64,000 bases of DNA from Brevundimonas subvibrioides ATCC 15264 (GTDB taxonomy: Bacteria > Pseudomonadota > Alphaproteobacteria > Caulobacterales > Caulobacteraceae), in the NCBI RefSeq assembly GCF_000144605.1, contig NC_014375.1, forward strand, positions 372,001-436,000. Direction: 5' to 3'. Made by a program: the position numbers and the translations under genes. Positions 33,901 to 41,385 of this stretch are shown piece after piece (the stretch's first letter is position 1; every line of letters begins with the position of its first letter). The notes under the pieces are model-generated. The model was not told where the DNA came from and did no database searches. It was given only the letters and a program-made list of their open reading frames with translations.

Positions 33901-36131
33901 ACGGCAATCTGAACCTGACCGCCAACTCCGGCGGCTCGGACCTGACCACCGTCAACGCCAACCGTCAGGCGGGCGCGGCCGTCATCACCATGGGCACCGG
34001 CGCAACCATCAATGCCGGAACCGGGGCGGTGAACATCGCGCTCGCCTCCGGCACCGGCCTCACCACCCCGACCAGCGGATCGATCACGCTGAACTCCGTC
34101 ACGGGTCGAACGATCACGGTCTCAAACTCTGGCCCGACAGCGGGCAGCAACATCGTGCTCAACACCGGCGCGGTCCTGACCGCATCGGGCACGGGCCGCG
34201 CTATCGACCTTCAGGCCCGCACCGGCACCTTCACCAACAATGCCGGGACGGGTGTCTTCAGCCTGACGGGCGGCGGCACCTACGGCGTCTTCTCCGACAA
34301 CCCCGACAACACGCTCGAGGGGGTGACCGGCTTCACGCGCCGCTACAACATCGCCGATGCGACCGCCTTCGCCGGCTTCGCGCCCGCCGGGGCCAATGTG
34401 ATCGCCTACCGGATCGCGCCGGTCCTGACCGTGACCGCCGATACGCTCAGTCGCTTCTACGGCAACGCCAACCCGACCCTGACCTATGGGCTGACCGGCT
34501 TCCTGACCGGCGACACTGCCGCCAACAGCACGACCGGCGCGGCCAGCCTCAGCACCACGGCGACCGGCACGACCGGCGTAGGGTCGGTGCCGATCGTCGC
34601 GGCCCTCGGCACACTGGCGTCGGATCTCGGCTACCAGTTTACCTTCGTCAACGGCGCACTGGGCATCACGGCCCGGCCCCTGACCATCACGGCCGATGCC
34701 CTGTCGCGGATCTACGGCAACGCCAATCCCGTCCTGACCTATGCTGTCGGGGGACAGGGTCTGGTCAATGGCGACACCCTGACCGGAGCGCTGGCCACCA
34801 CGGCCACGACCACCACCGGCATCGGCACCTCGGCCATCACACAGGGGACCCTGGCCGCCAGCGCCAACTATGACGTCACCTACGTCGGCTCCAACCTGAC
34901 CATCACCCCGCGACCGGTCACCATCACGGCCGATGCCCTCAGCCGGATCTACGGCAACGCCAACCCGGCCCTGACCTATGCGGTCGGCGGCTCTGGCCTC
35001 GTCAACGGCGACACCCTGACCGGGGCTCTGGCCACCACCGCCACCACCACGACCGGCATCGGCACCTCGGCCATCACACAGGGGACCCTGGCCGCCAGCG
35101 CCAACTACGACGTCACCTATGTCGGATCAAACCTGACCATCACCCCGCGACCGGTCACCATCACCGCCGATGCCCTCAGCCGGATCTACGGCAACGCCAA
35201 CCCGGCCCTGACCTATGCGGTCGGGGGACAGGGTCTCGTCAATGGGGACACCCTGTCGGGGGCACTGGCCACCACGGCTACGACCACCACCGGCATCGGC
35301 ACCTCGGCCATCACCCGGGGCACGCTTGCCGCCGGTGCCAACTACGACGTCACCTACGTCGGCTCCAACCTGACCATCACCCCGCGACCGGTCACCATCA
35401 CGGCCGATGCCCTCAGCCGCATCTACGGCAACGCCAATCCCGCCCTGACCTATGCGGTCGGGGGACAGGGTCTCGTCAATGGGGACACCCTGTCGGGGGC
35501 GCTGGCCACCACCGCGGTCCAGACGAGCGGCGTCGGGTCGTTCGCCGTCACCCGGGGGTCGCTGACGGCCGGTGTCAACTACGAGGTCACCTTCGTCAAC
35601 GGCACCCTGACCATCACGCCGCGGCCGATCACGATCACGGCCGATGCCCTTTCGCGTCTGGTGGGCCAGACCGACCCGGCCCTGACCTACCGGGTCACGA
35701 CAGGAGCCCTGCAGTTCAACGACACGCTGGCCGGCAGCCTGACGCGCACGCCCGGGGAAGCCGCCGGTGCCTACCCCATCCTGATCGGGACCGTCGCCAA
35801 TCCGAACTACCAGATCAGCTATGTCGGCAACGTGCTGACGATCAACGCCCCGCCGCCCCCGCCGCCGCCGCCGCCGCCGGTCCCGGTGCCTGAGCCCACG
35901 CCCCTCCTAGCACCAGCGGTCATCCCTCCCAGCCAGTTGGCGACGACCGCTCCCCTGGGCCAGCCCAACTCCACCGACGGGGCCCCATCGACCACGACCC
36001 GGACCGTGTCCACATCGACCGTTGTCGACATCGGCGCGGATCTGGCGACTTCGTCGGATGATGGTGAAACCGGCGTCGCGGCTGGAACCTGCGCCGTTTC
36101 CGCCGCCGGCGTCTGTCTGCCCAGCCAATAG
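27936..36131 (+). CDS. Two-partner-secretion exoprotein (TpsA adhesin)
   Basis: A 2731-residue filamentous-haemagglutinin-type surface protein exported by the adjacent TpsB. A long signal peptide (1-47, ending GQAYA) precedes the TPS domain with the NPNGIAITNGATIDTGAF motif near residue 143. Residues about 612-1910 hold 18 repeats of 74 residues with core FGxSVSLNAAGDRLAVGA and RLFTFTDTSFGGGALAATIG, resembling FG-GAP beta-propeller blades. Residues about 2164-2638 are six MBG-type domains (ADALSRIYGNANPALTYAVG). A Pro tract and a short tail ending CLPSQ follow. The start at 27936 is the first Met before a signal peptide. Confidence 0.92.
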   Translation: MSRSLTSRAQLATSAEGLAARGGRLGRSLRTSLLASAAVFLAGQAYAQDVAPVAPPAGRELPVVAGVVHGGVSFDRSAPNQLLITQSTDRAIVNFQSFDIAAGAGVRIDQPGSLSALLGRVTGQDASIIAGSLSANGQFLLVNPNGIAITNGATIDTGAFVASTLDIADADFLSGNLTFRRTGRAATVVNQGTIAASQGVALIGSGVVNEGVVEARLGQIGYGAGDLVTVDFSGDRFLQVAIPVSDAAGLTDALGRPLSALVQAGGTTRAEGGRIYISAQGARDLMLGAVKVDGSLIATTVREGANGRVHLGNVAIDGGTTGLVQVTGRIDASGGTGLNGGAVEVSGGFLGMGGTVDASGGVNGGSVTLRAGRALSLADQIAAVGRTGVGGQLTYTSGGSVTEIQGSVNNASGGLHGGVISVAASGDLATSGVYLASGLLGYGGRVDLTGGSVRLLSTQIDASGGALGGLVRVGGAFQGGAADRVDRIDYAAHEGRFGPLPTLANARTTFVNDGVGINVASARGQGGSAVIWSDDLTTMLGLVLATGRRGGGWVEVSGKETLRYVDLTRIDTGAGGGLLLDPKDIVIGDFAQAQAWQYAGIIGTGLGTSDRDVGTTLEAFDQFGSSVSLNAAGDRLAVGSAGDDGFGTVAFDSGRVRLFTFTDTSFGGGALAATIGRGYTGGNNVDLGTALETNDAFGYSVSLNAAGDRLAVGATQDDGFGNLVPNSGSVRLFTFADTSFGGGALAATIGRGYTGANNLDPGAIIINSEAFGASVSLNAAGDRLAVGALNDAGVGNVANASGSVSLFTFSNTSFGGGALAATIGRGYTGGSNLDLGTALESGDRFGQSVSLNAAGDRLAVGAYTDDGFGNVASISGSVRLFTFSNTSFAGGALAATIGRGYTGGNNLDLGTSLEDFDLFGTSVSLNAAGDRLAVGAQGDSGLGNVASSSGSVRLFTFSNTSFGGGALAATIGRGYTGGNNIDLGVALEDGDAFGTSVSLNAAGDRLAVGTPQDDGFGNAFADSGSVRLYTFTNTSFAGGALAATLGRGYNGGSNVDLGTALEDSDNFGAAVSLNAAGDRLAVGATGDDGFGNVASLSGAVRLFTFTDTRFGGGVLAATIGRGYTGGNNLDLGTALTAGDGFGYSVSLNATGDRLAVGAVGDDGFGDGFSSSGSVRLFTFADTSFAGGALAATIGRGYTGVNDLDLGTTLEANDFLGYAVSLNAAGDRLAVGAIGDDGSGNAFSNSGSVRLFTFSNNSFAGGALSATIGRGYTGGNNRDLGAALDINDVFGVSVSLNAAGDRLAVGANQDRGAANSFNGIGAVRLFTFTDTSFAGGALAATIGRGYTGGNNLDLGTSLEAFDFFGISVALNAAGDRLAVGASGDWGAANSVTNAGSVRLFTFADTSFTGGALAATIGRGYTGGNNLDLGTALKFNDRFGQSVSLNAAGDRLAVGAYQDDGFLASFVDSGSVRLFTFSNTDFAGGTLAARIGRGYPGGDDLDLGAALESNDVFGVSVSLNAAGDRLAVGAYGDDGFGNLWSNTGSVRLFTFADTGFGGGTLAATIGRGYTGGNNLDLGSALEANDQFGWSVSLNAAGDRLAVGARIDGGFGNAAGASGSVRLFTFTDTSFAGGALAATIGRGYTGGNNLDLGTALTAGDLFGQSVSLNAAGDRLAVGAFSDDGFGDMAPDAGSVRLFTFADTSFGGGALAATLGRGYSGANDIDLGAALESSDAFGWSVSLNAAGDRLAVGAAYDGGFGNVASLAGSVRLFTFTDTSFAGGALAATIGRGYTGANNIDLGTALDDLDFLGDSVSLNAVGDRLAIGASGDDGQGNAFSGFGAVRLFTFTGTGFAGGALSATLGAGYAGTGDLDLRAAGLAPGFGSAVAFDASGDRLALGTPGFGASAGAVHLFTSSTTPVTSLAFADNATGTSNISAAGLAAALAGGTAISLEASNDITVASAVNVTGATGGALSLTAGRSILLNASITTANGNLNLTANSGGSDLTTVNANRQAGAAVITMGTGATINAGTGAVNIALASGTGLTTPTSGSITLNSVTGRTITVSNSGPTAGSNIVLNTGAVLTASGTGRAIDLQARTGTFTNNAGTGVFSLTGGGTYGVFSDNPDNTLEGVTGFTRRYNIADATAFAGFAPAGANVIAYRIAPVLTVTADTLSRFYGNANPTLTYGLTGFLTGDTAANSTTGAASLSTTATGTTGVGSVPIVAALGTLASDLGYQFTFVNGALGITARPLTITADALSRIYGNANPVLTYAVGGQGLVNGDTLTGALATTATTTTGIGTSAITQGTLAASANYDVTYVGSNLTITPRPVTITADALSRIYGNANPALTYAVGGSGLVNGDTLTGALATTATTTTGIGTSAITQGTLAASANYDVTYVGSNLTITPRPVTITADALSRIYGNANPALTYAVGGQGLVNGDTLSGALATTATTTTGIGTSAITRGTLAAGANYDVTYVGSNLTITPRPVTITADALSRIYGNANPALTYAVGGQGLVNGDTLSGALATTAVQTSGVGSFAVTRGSLTAGVNYEVTFVNGTLTITPRPITITADALSRLVGQTDPALTYRVTTGALQFNDTLAGSLTRTPGEAAGAYPILIGTVANPNYQISYVGNVLTINAPPPPPPPPPPVPVPEPTPLLAPAVIPPSQLATTAPLGQPNSTDGAPSTTTRTVSTSTVVDIGADLATSSDDGETGVAAGTCAVSAAGVCLPSQ
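29776..33665 (+). repeat. Eighteen tandem 222-bp coding repeats in tpsA
   Basis: The SVSLNAAGDRLAVG motif recurs every 222 bp, with an exact 16 x 222 bp distance from 29811 to 33363. An eighteenth, diverged unit follows. The exact phase means units have been gained or lost only as whole 74-residue modules. Unit sequences differ most in the loop after AVGA. Confidence 0.9.
34683..35630 (+). repeat. Tandem 237-bp MBG-domain repeats in tpsA
   Basis: Four 237-bp units start at 34683, 34920, 35157 and 35394, each beginning ACCATCAC(G/C)GCCGATGCC. They are nearly identical over long stretches, unlike the older 222-bp repeats, which points to recent duplication or ongoing homogenisation. Confidence 0.88.
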
Positions 36132-36141
36132 GGATATAACC

Positions 36142-37860
36142 ATGACGTCTTCCCTGCTCAGGGCAGCCGCGCCCTTCGCGCTGGCTGTCGGGACCGCCCT
36201 GGCCCTGGCCGGGCCGGCCCTCGCCCAGACCCAGTCGCCCAGCCAGGTCCCGCCCGGACAGACGCTCGAGCGCCGGTCGCCCTCGACCAGCTTCCGCTTT
36301 CCCGCCGCCCAGGGCCTGACCGCGCCCGAGGGGGCCGCGGCCATCCGCTTCGCCCTGCGCGACCTGCAGGTAGAAGGTGGACTGGCGCCTCTGGAAGCCC
36401 GGACGCAGGCCCTCAAGCCGGCCGTCGGCGCCGAGGTCTCGGTCGCAGAGGTCTACGACTACGCCGCCGCGTTGCAGGCCGCCTATCTCGATGCCGGCTA
36501 TCCCCTCGTCCGGGTCGTCGTCCCCGCCCAGGATCTCGAGCGTGAGACCGGCATCGTCCGGGTCCTCGTCGTGTCCGGGTTCGTGGAGCGCATCGACGTC
36601 GAAGGCTTGCCGCGCGCCGTTCGCGGCCGGGTCCAGAGCGTGCTCGCGCCGCTCCTCGATCGCCGGCCGCTGCGCGCTGCCGAGTTCGAACGCCGCCTGC
36701 TGCTCGCCGGCGAGACGGCCGGCGTGGCGCTGGAATCCGCCCTCAGTCCCGGCACCCGAACCGGCGGCACGGTCCTGATCATCGGGGGCGAACACCGGCC
36801 GGTACAGGTCGCGCTCGCCCTCGACAACGGCCTGAGCGAAGACCTCGGGCGCGAACAGGCGACGGGGTCCGTCGCCCTCAACAGCCTGCTGGGTCTGGGC
36901 GAGCGCATCATCCTGACGGGGGCGGTGTCACCGGACGACGTCTCCTGGTCGGACGACACGCTGCGCCGCTACGCCTCGATCTACGCCGAACTCCCGATCG
37001 GCCGCGACGGCCTGAGCCTGGGGGGGGAGTACGCCTACAGCGCGTCGTCCCCGCAAGGGAGCAGCGCGCCGCTTCTGCTGCAGAGCGACTTCACCCGGGC
37101 CGGTGCCTTCGTCAGTCTGGCGACCGTGCGCTCGCGGGTGCGATCGCAGACGGTCAGGCTGACCTTCGATGCTTCCGAAGAGGAGCAGACGACGGGCCTG
37201 CTGGGGTTCCCGCTCGCCCTGTTCACGGATCGGACCCGCGTGGCCCGGCTCGGCATCGACGGCTCCGAACCCATCATCCTGGACGGACGCCTGGGCTACG
37301 AACTGGAGGTCTCGCAAGGCTTCGACGGGCTCGGCGCACGATCCATCGACGAAGCGACGCCCCTGCGGCCCCTGTCGCGGTTCGGGGCCGATGCCGCGTT
37401 CACCCGGCTCCAGGGCGGCCTGAGCGTCCTCATGCCGCTGGGCGGTGCCTTCTCCGCCCAGAGCATCCTGCGCGGCCAGACCGGGTTCGGCGATCCGCTG
37501 CTGCGCTCGGAACAGGGCAATATCGCCTCCGGCGATCTCGTCTCCGGCCCGCCGGCCGGCTCCCTCGTGGGTGACGACACCTTCGCCGGCCGCATCGAGG
37601 TGCGCCGCAGCGTGAGCCTCGGCCGCGCCGCGCTCCTGCCCTATGTCTTCAGCGCCGCGGGTCGGACATGGCTGAAAACCCCGCTGGTCGGCGAACGCGA
37701 GCAGACCGACACCGGCGCGATCGGGGCCGGGGTGCGGTTCGAGGCCGCGACCGCCGGCAGGGCGTCGGTGTTCGGCCGTCTGGAATGGTCGCACGTCGAA
37801 AGCGAACAGACGTTCGCAGACAGGAACTGGGTCTCGGTTTCGCTGACCTTGAGGTACTAG
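36142..37860 (+). CDS. TpsB outer-membrane transporter (FhaC/ShlB family)
   Basis: A 572-residue partner that exports the TpsA protein across the outer membrane. The signal peptide ends PALAQ. A POTRA_2-type domain is visible around FALRDLQVEGG through VEVYDYAAALQAAYLDAGYPLVRVVVPAQ, followed by a second POTRA (VERIDVEGLPRAVRGRVQ). A 16-strand barrel ends in SVSLTLRY with terminal Tyr. The ATG at 36142 lies 10 bases after the tpsA stop; the frame upstream of it is inside tpsA. The order tpsA-tpsB is unusual only in that tpsB often comes first. Confidence 0.92.
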   Translation: MTSSLLRAAAPFALAVGTALALAGPALAQTQSPSQVPPGQTLERRSPSTSFRFPAAQGLTAPEGAAAIRFALRDLQVEGGLAPLEARTQALKPAVGAEVSVAEVYDYAAALQAAYLDAGYPLVRVVVPAQDLERETGIVRVLVVSGFVERIDVEGLPRAVRGRVQSVLAPLLDRRPLRAAEFERRLLLAGETAGVALESALSPGTRTGGTVLIIGGEHRPVQVALALDNGLSEDLGREQATGSVALNSLLGLGERIILTGAVSPDDVSWSDDTLRRYASIYAELPIGRDGLSLGGEYAYSASSPQGSSAPLLLQSDFTRAGAFVSLATVRSRVRSQTVRLTFDASEEEQTTGLLGFPLALFTDRTRVARLGIDGSEPIILDGRLGYELEVSQGFDGLGARSIDEATPLRPLSRFGADAAFTRLQGGLSVLMPLGGAFSAQSILRGQTGFGDPLLRSEQGNIASGDLVSGPPAGSLVGDDTFAGRIEVRRSVSLGRAALLPYVFSAAGRTWLKTPLVGEREQTDTGAIGAGVRFEAATAGRASVFGRLEWSHVESEQTFADRNWVSVSLTLRY

Positions 37861-38363
37861 CGTCCGGCTCATGCGACGGGCGGCATGATGTCTGACAGAG
37901 GCCGCTCATCCGACGCGTATGCGAGCGCGGGGCCCGACCGCCGGCTTTCAATGCGGCTGCCGAAGGCAGGCCACGAGCGCCTAGTTCGGCTGGAACGCCC
38001 TGCCACGATTGCCCATCAGCACCCAGCCAGCGTTCGTCGGCTGGTAGCCGCCCTTGGACCTGGCGACGGCCAACCCCAGCACCGCCAGCTCTGACCCTCG
38101 ACCGGGTGACGTCGCACGGGCGGGGTCGACCATATCGAGCAGAGCCTCAACGCGCTCGGGGTCGGTCATCATCGGATGTCTCTGCTTTGGGCTGGAAGGT
38201 GTGGCCGAGCGATACCACAGCGATCGAGGCCAAGCTTGGTCCTCATTTCAGGCTGGCGGCAGTTGGCCGGGATCTGGCGGACGGCATCCCACGTCGGACC
38301 CCCGACCGCCCCCGCCGGAAGGCACGTCCGCCTCGGGCGATGTGGATATCCTACGGGAAGAGG
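37861..38363. other. Interval between tpsB and tRNA-Thr
   Basis: About 500 bases at the right end of the island. One short minus-strand frame (37981-38172) is possible. The remainder shows no domain, repeat or integrase remnant that I can recognise. Confidence 0.5.
37981..38172 (-). CDS. Possible small protein of 63 residues
   Basis: Reads DPERVEALLDMVDPARATSP, then LAVLGLAVARSKGGYQPTNA, then GWVLMGNRGRAFQPN. The first part looks like an amphipathic helix and the second could be the end of a winged-helix fold. No family is recognised. Coding status is uncertain, but the composition is more protein-like than in the shadow frames around it. Confidence 0.35.
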   Translation of the reverse strand: MMTDPERVEALLDMVDPARATSPGRGSELAVLGLAVARSKGGYQPTNAGWVLMGNRGRAFQPN

Positions 38364-38439
38364 TGGTGCCGCTTAGGTGACTCGAACACCTGACCCCCGC
38401 ATTACGAATGCGATGCTCTACCAGCTGAGCTAAAGCGGC
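38364..38439 (-). tRNA. tRNA-Thr(CGU)
   Basis: The minus strand folds as a complete 76-nt tRNA. The acceptor stem is GCCGCTT pairing with AAGCGGC, the D arm includes AGCTCAGCTGGTAGAGC, and the anticodon loop holds CGT in CATTCGTAATG. The T arm is AGGTG-TTCGAGT-CACCT with discriminator A, and CCA is encoded. It lies 39 bases downstream of hemD, same direction. Its 3' end is duplicated at 7402-7450, marking the island boundary. Confidence 0.95.
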
Positions 38440-38478
38440 TTGCGGCGAGGGCCATGGGCCTCGCGCGAGAGCGGCTGT

Positions 38479-39159
38479 TTATACGCCGGCGCGGGGATTG
38501 CCAAGGGCCGCCAGAAGCGCCGCCTCGGTCGGGGCCGCGGCGATCCGGATCTCGGCGAATCCGGCGTCGGCCAGCGGTTCGGCGGCGGCGGCGGAGATGG
38601 CGAGCGCGAGCCGGAGGGTCGGCCGGTCCCCCAGCGCGATCGCCAGGGCGCGACCGGCACGCGGTGAATGGATCAGGACGGTGTCCCAGTCGCCGGGGGG
38701 GGCGGCCCCGGTTTCCTGTGCGCCATAGACGGCGATGGACCGTACCCGGGCGGCGTCGCCGACGGCGGCGGCCAGATCGCCCGCGGGCTCCAGCGCGCCG
38801 GGATGCAGGACCGACTGCCCCGGGGCCGCGCTCCGGACGAGGGCGGCCAGGGCCTGAAGGTCTCCATCCGCCGACCGGACCGAGGCGAATCCCGCCTCGC
38901 GGGCGGCGCGGGCGGTGGCGTCGCCGACCGCGAGGACCGGCAGGGCGCGTTCGGTGGACAGGGCCGCGAAGGCGGCGACGCCGTTGAGGCTGGTGAAGGC
39001 GAGGGCCTGGACGCCGTCGAGGTCGAGCGCGACGTCGAGCGGACGGATGGCCAGGAGCGGCACGACCAGCGGCGTGTGGCCCAAGGTGGTCAGGCGTTCG
39101 GCCGTGCGGTCCGCCCCGGGTCGGGCGCGGGTGACCCAGACGCGGCGGCGATCGGCCAA
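38479..39159 (-). CDS. hemD: Uroporphyrinogen-III synthase
   Basis: HemD cyclises hydroxymethylbilane with inversion of ring D, giving the precursor of haem and corrinoids. The 226-residue protein follows the low-identity family pattern: VWVTRARPGADRTAERL, LAFTSLNGVAAFAAL, LPVLAVGDATARAAREAG, and VLIHSPRAGRALA. Immediately behind hemC (3-base gap) it forms a hemCD operon. It is the first core gene right of the island. Confidence 0.92.
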   Translation of the reverse strand: MADRRRVWVTRARPGADRTAERLTTLGHTPLVVPLLAIRPLDVALDLDGVQALAFTSLNGVAAFAALSTERALPVLAVGDATARAAREAGFASVRSADGDLQALAALVRSAAPGQSVLHPGALEPAGDLAAAVGDAARVRSIAVYGAQETGAAPPGDWDTVLIHSPRAGRALAIALGDRPTLRLALAISAAAAEPLADAGFAEIRIAAAPTEAALLAALGNPRAGV

Positions 39160-39162
39160 GCG

Positions 39163-40110
39163 CTAGACCGGGACGCTCTGGTCGCCCGCCGCCGCATGGA
39201 CCTCATGGCCCAGACGGAGCCCCAGGTCGCGGGCGTTGTCCATGGCGCGGCCGGGCGCGTCGGGGGCGGTGATCAGGGTGATCTCGCCCGCGCGCCGCCA
39301 GCGGGCCGTGCCGTCGGGGGCCAGCATCTCGGTGGTCAGGGTCAGGCGGTCGCCGTCGATGTGGGCATGGGCCCCGACGGCGGTGCGGCAGGAGCCTTCC
39401 AGCGCCACCATGGCGCCGCGCTCGGCGGCGACGCAGAGGGCGGTCGGGCCGTGGTTCATGGCCTGGACCCAGGCGTGGTCGGTGTCGCCCTCGCGCGTCT
39501 GCAGGGCCAGGGCCCCCTGACCGGGCGCGGGCAGGAAGGCATCGACCGACAGGAAACCGCGCACGGCGTCGGAGCGCCCCAGACGGTTCAGGCCGGAGGC
39601 GGCCAGCAGGATGGCGTCGAAATCCCCCTCGGCCGCGCGGCGCAGCCGGGTGTCGATGTTGCCGCGCAGCATCTCGATCTGCAGGTCGGGACGGAGCGCC
39701 AGCGCCTGGGCCTGACGGCGCAGCGAGGCGGTGCCGAGGCGACCGCCGTGGGGCAGATGCTCCAGCTCGTCGAAATCGCGGCTGATGAAGGCGTCGCGGG
39801 CGTCCTCGCGCTCGGGGATGGCGGCGATGGTCAGGCCGGGGGGTTGTTCGGCGGGCACGTCCTTCATCGAATGGACGGCGATGTCGACGCGGCCGTCCAG
39901 CAGGGCCTCCTCGATCTCCTTGGTGAACAGGGCCTTGCCGCCCACCTCCATCAGGCGTCGGTCCTGGATCTGGTCGCCGGTGGTGACGATCTCGACCAGC
40001 ACCACCTCCTCGATCGGCAGCTGCATGGCGGCGGCGATGGCCCGTTGCATCATCCCGGACTGGGCCAGCGCCAGGGCGCTGCGTCGGGTGCCTATACGTA
40101 TCGTGGCCAT
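39163..40110 (-). CDS. hemC: Porphobilinogen deaminase (hydroxymethylbilane synthase)
   Basis: HemC joins four porphobilinogens into hydroxymethylbilane. The 315-residue protein has RIGTRRSALALAQ at the N-terminus, FTKEIEEALLDGRVDIAVHS, and RGNIDTRLRRAAEGDFDAIL. The dipyrromethane-cofactor Cys lies in VALEGSCRTAVGAHAH. It is divergent from tsaD, and a reverse copy of the 43-bp repeat lies between them. Confidence 0.96.
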   Translation of the reverse strand: MATIRIGTRRSALALAQSGMMQRAIAAAMQLPIEEVVLVEIVTTGDQIQDRRLMEVGGKALFTKEIEEALLDGRVDIAVHSMKDVPAEQPPGLTIAAIPEREDARDAFISRDFDELEHLPHGGRLGTASLRRQAQALALRPDLQIEMLRGNIDTRLRRAAEGDFDAILLAASGLNRLGRSDAVRGFLSVDAFLPAPGQGALALQTREGDTDHAWVQAMNHGPTALCVAAERGAMVALEGSCRTAVGAHAHIDGDRLTLTTEMLAPDGTARWRRAGEITLITAPDAPGRAMDNARDLGLRLGHEVHAAAGDQSVPV

Positions 40111-40208
40111 GCGTGTCCGTTGCGTGTGGTGTCCGGGGTCGCTACCTGAACCCGGTGGAAATCGAGGCCGACCCTATCACCGAAATCACAGCCGAAAAGC
40201 CGGTTTCC

Positions 40209-40232
40209 ACGCGCGCTCAAGCAGGGAGCGAC
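40209..40232 (-). repeat. Partial 43-bp interspersed repeat, minus orientation
   Basis: On the minus strand it reads GCGGTCGCTCCCTGCTTGAG followed by CGCG, matching the right part of copy 1 at 3838-3880. The left arm of the hairpin is lost. It sits in the hemC-tsaD intergenic or leader region. Confidence 0.6.
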
Positions 40233-40289
40233 CGCACAGTTTATCCTCGGGCCGATCAGAGATCGGACCCGGGGGCGAGCGGTAGCGCG

Positions 40290-41363
40290 CTGACCATCCT
40301 GGGCCTCGAGACCAGCTGTGACGAAACGGCGGCGTCCGTGGTGCGGCTGACGCCCGACGGCGAGGCGACCGTGCTGTCGTCCGTCGTCCATTCCCAGATC
40401 GACGATCATGCGGCCTTCGGCGGGGTGGTGCCCGAGATCGCGGCCCGCAGCCATGTGGAGATGATCGACGGCGTCGTGCGCCGGGCGATGGTTGGGGCCG
40501 GCATCGGTTATGACGGACTGGACGGCGTGGCGGCGACCGCCGGGCCGGGGCTGGTCGGCGGGGTCATGGTGGGGCTGGGCTTCGGCAAGGCCGTGGCCCT
40601 GGCGCGCGGACTGCCGCTGATCGCGGTCAATCATCTGGAAGGCCATGCGGTGTCGGCGCGGCTGGGGGCCCGGGTCGCCTATCCGTTCCTGCTGCTGCTG
40701 GTCTCGGGCGGGCACTGCCAGCTGCTGGAGGTGCGCGGGATCGGCGACATGAGCCGGCTTGGCACCACGATCGACGACGCCGCCGGCGAGGCGTTCGACA
40801 AGATCGCCAAGGCCATGGGGCTCGGCTACCCCGGCGGCCCCGCGCTGGAGAAGACCGCAGAGGGCGGCGACGGATCGCGCTTCGACCTGCCGAGGGCGCT
40901 GCTGGGGCGCAAGGACTGCGATTTCTCCTTCTCGGGGCTGAAGACGGCGGCGTCGCGTCTCGCCCAGACCTGCGAAACGGATCAGGACCGGGCCGATCTG
41001 GCCGACGCGGTCCAGAGCGCCATCGCGCGCCAGCTGTCGGAACGCTCCGACCGGGCGATGGCCGACTATGCCGAAAAGCACGATCACCGGCTTTTCGTGG
41101 TGGCCGGCGGCGTGGCGGCGAACAGGACCGTGCGGCGGGTGCTGGAGGCGACGGCGGACGCGCGCGGGTTCGCTTTTCTCGCGCCGCCCATGGCCTATTG
41201 CACCGACAATGCGGCGATGATCGCCCTGGCGGGGGCGGAACGGCTTCAGCTGGGGCTGGTTTCGGATATCGATGCGCCCGCCCGTCCGCGATGGCCGCTG
41301 GACGAGGCGCGCGCCCTGGCCGATCCTGTCCATCCGACCGGGCGCAAGGGCGCGAAGGCCTGA
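40290..41363 (+). CDS. tsaD: tRNA N6-adenosine threonylcarbamoyltransferase TsaD
   Basis: TsaD transfers threonylcarbamoyl to A37 of ANN-reading tRNAs. Recognisable motifs are [16 protein letters not shown], the metal ligands in [12 protein letters not shown], and [19 protein letters not shown]-terminal [14 protein letters not shown] is also present. Homologues begin right before [10 protein letters not shown], but no ATG, GTG or TTG occurs there in this frame. The nearest choices are CTG at 40290 (used here) or in-frame GTGs at 40155 and 40113, which would add about 45-59 residues running through the partial repeat. gpsA follows 22 bases later. Confidence 0.94.
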   Translation: MTILGLETSCDETAASVVRLTPDGEATVLSSVVHSQIDDHAAFGGVVPEIAARSHVEMIDGVVRRAMVGAGIGYDGLDGVAATAGPGLVGGVMVGLGFGKAVALARGLPLIAVNHLEGHAVSARLGARVAYPFLLLLVSGGHCQLLEVRGIGDMSRLGTTIDDAAGEAFDKIAKAMGLGYPGGPALEKTAEGGDGSRFDLPRALLGRKDCDFSFSGLKTAASRLAQTCETDQDRADLADAVQSAIARQLSERSDRAMADYAEKHDHRLFVVAGGVAANRTVRRVLEATADARGFAFLAPPMAYCTDNAAMIALAGAERLQLGLVSDIDAPARPRWPLDEARALADPVHPTGRKGAKA

Positions 41364-41385
41364 GGCCTGCTTTGAAGGACCAGTC

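Larger units (their letters stand above)
7402..38439. mobile_element. Putative genomic island integrated at tRNA-Thr(CGU)
   Basis: The interval is bounded by an intact tRNA-Thr gene on the right (38364-38439, 3' end facing inward) and a degraded duplicate of that tRNA's 3' end on the left (7402-7450). The exact shared core is 20 bp. Core metabolic genes flank both sides, while the interior holds surface, secretion and regulatory genes plus a pseudogene and an orphan ParA. No recombinase gene was recognised, so mobility has probably been lost. The boundaries are well supported by the repeat; the island status is an inference. Confidence 0.7.

Noticed and set aside
7402-38439. Integrase or transposase gene to mobilise the island
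   Set aside because: I looked for tyrosine-recombinase, serine-recombinase and transposase-like frames and found none that could be supported.
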